Positions 22,803 to 23,038 of a DNA stretch of 23,038 nucleotides are shown here, piece after piece; the stretch's first letter is position 1, and every line of letters starts with the position of its first letter. Source of the stretch: Spirochaetaceae bacterium (lineage in GTDB: Bacteria; Spirochaetota; Spirochaetia; Treponematales; Breznakiellaceae). The stretch is from contig JAIRYB010000057.1 in the NCBI GenBank assembly GCA_031267955.1, positions 1 through 23,038 of the forward strand, written 5' to 3'. A program made the position numbers and the translations under genes. The notes beneath the pieces are model-generated. The model was given only the letters and a program-made list of their open reading frames with translations, was not told the origin of the DNA and did no database searches.

Positions 22803-23038
22803 ATGAAAAAGCTGACGAACTTTATACTGTTTTCGCTGCTGGCCTTGCTGCTTTCCTACGGCCAGCAGCAAGACGGCGGCACCCAGAATCCCGACACACC
22901 TATAGACCTTATTGTCCTTGTTGACACTTCCGCCCGCATGAGCGGCTATTTCCGGGAATTTCTTGAATTTGCCCCGGGGCCATTCCTCCGCGAATTTCTC
23001 CGTATCGGCGATACCTTTCATATACTTTCTTTTTCCGA
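22803..23038 (+). CDS. Secreted VWA-domain protein, 3' end cut by window
   Basis: 78 residues are visible from ATG 22803. Residues 1-20 (MKKLTNFILFSLLALLLSYG) are a signal peptide; there is no lipobox cysteine. After a Gln/Gly/Asp-rich linker, 'PIDLIVLVDTSARMSGYF' (about 33-50) matches the first strand and MIDAS loop of von Willebrand factor A domains. The canonical metal site is DxSxS; here it is D-T-S-A-R, so the second serine is replaced by arginine. The rest of the domain is outside the window. It begins 89 nt after the greA stop, on the same strand, and may be co-transcribed. AGG 5 nt before the ATG serves as a weak ribosome binding site. Probably periplasmic or envelope-associated, mediating protein binding. 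Confidence 0.8.
   Translation, partial: MKKLTNFILFSLLALLLSYGQQQDGGTQNPDTPIDLIVLVDTSARMSGYFREFLEFAPGPFLREFLRIGDTFHILSFS

Noticed and set aside
1..23038. CRISPR array, IS element, prophage or toxin-antitoxin pair
   Set aside because: No regular direct repeats, transposase, integrase or phage motifs, and no small toxin-antitoxin-like gene pair was seen; the only repeat structure is the single palindrome at 18736-18807.

Overview
This 23 kb window looks like chromosomal DNA from a moderately GC-rich spirochaete, most likely a non-pallidum treponeme of the termite-gut or free-living type. The basis is protein character: a very long GreA, a TamB-like protein with a treponemal flavour, many TPR proteins of the envelope, and a ClpC with a UVR-like segment. 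Glycogen synthesis (glgC) argues against the host-restricted pathogens. The assignment is inference, since no rRNA or marker gene is present. I saw no tRNA, rRNA, CRISPR array, IS element or prophage. Genes are densely packed; no stretch over 300 bases lacks one, and the largest gap (18674-18917) holds a palindromic repeat and a promoter.

Layout. 1-3989 (-): a tamB-like gene whose 3' end lies outside the window. 4146-5407 (+): tmk followed by a small secreted or anchored protein of unknown function. 5437-9551 (-): a tight three-gene operon, mrfA (DEAH helicase, YprA type), mrfB (RNase H-like exonuclease, YprB type) and a GNAT acetyltransferase. 9644-10915 (+): glgC, divergent from mrfA, with a near-consensus promoter. 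10945-13503 (-): clpC, convergent with glgC. 13650-14792 (+): a divergent, long ribose-phosphate pyrophosphokinase. A strong hairpin terminator lies between prs and the convergent dtd.

14821-18673 (-) reads as a four-gene operon: a secreted TPR/coiled-coil protein, a secreted beta-rich protein, a membrane-anchored TPR protein, then dtd. The first three look like envelope components that could act together. 18918-22713 (+): a cytoplasmic TPR protein and a 904-residue GreA fusion. A secreted VWA-domain protein starts at 22803 and runs off the right edge.

The most notable items are the MrfAB-type DNA repair operon with a coupled acetyltransferase, the large solenoid/CarD-like/GreA fusion with its TPR neighbour, a glgC of plant/cyanobacterial rather than enterobacterial type, an aberrant Prs, the envelope TPR operon, and a 72-bp palindromic element that resembles a dispersed mobile repeat. 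No clear-cut new defence or mobile system is visible.
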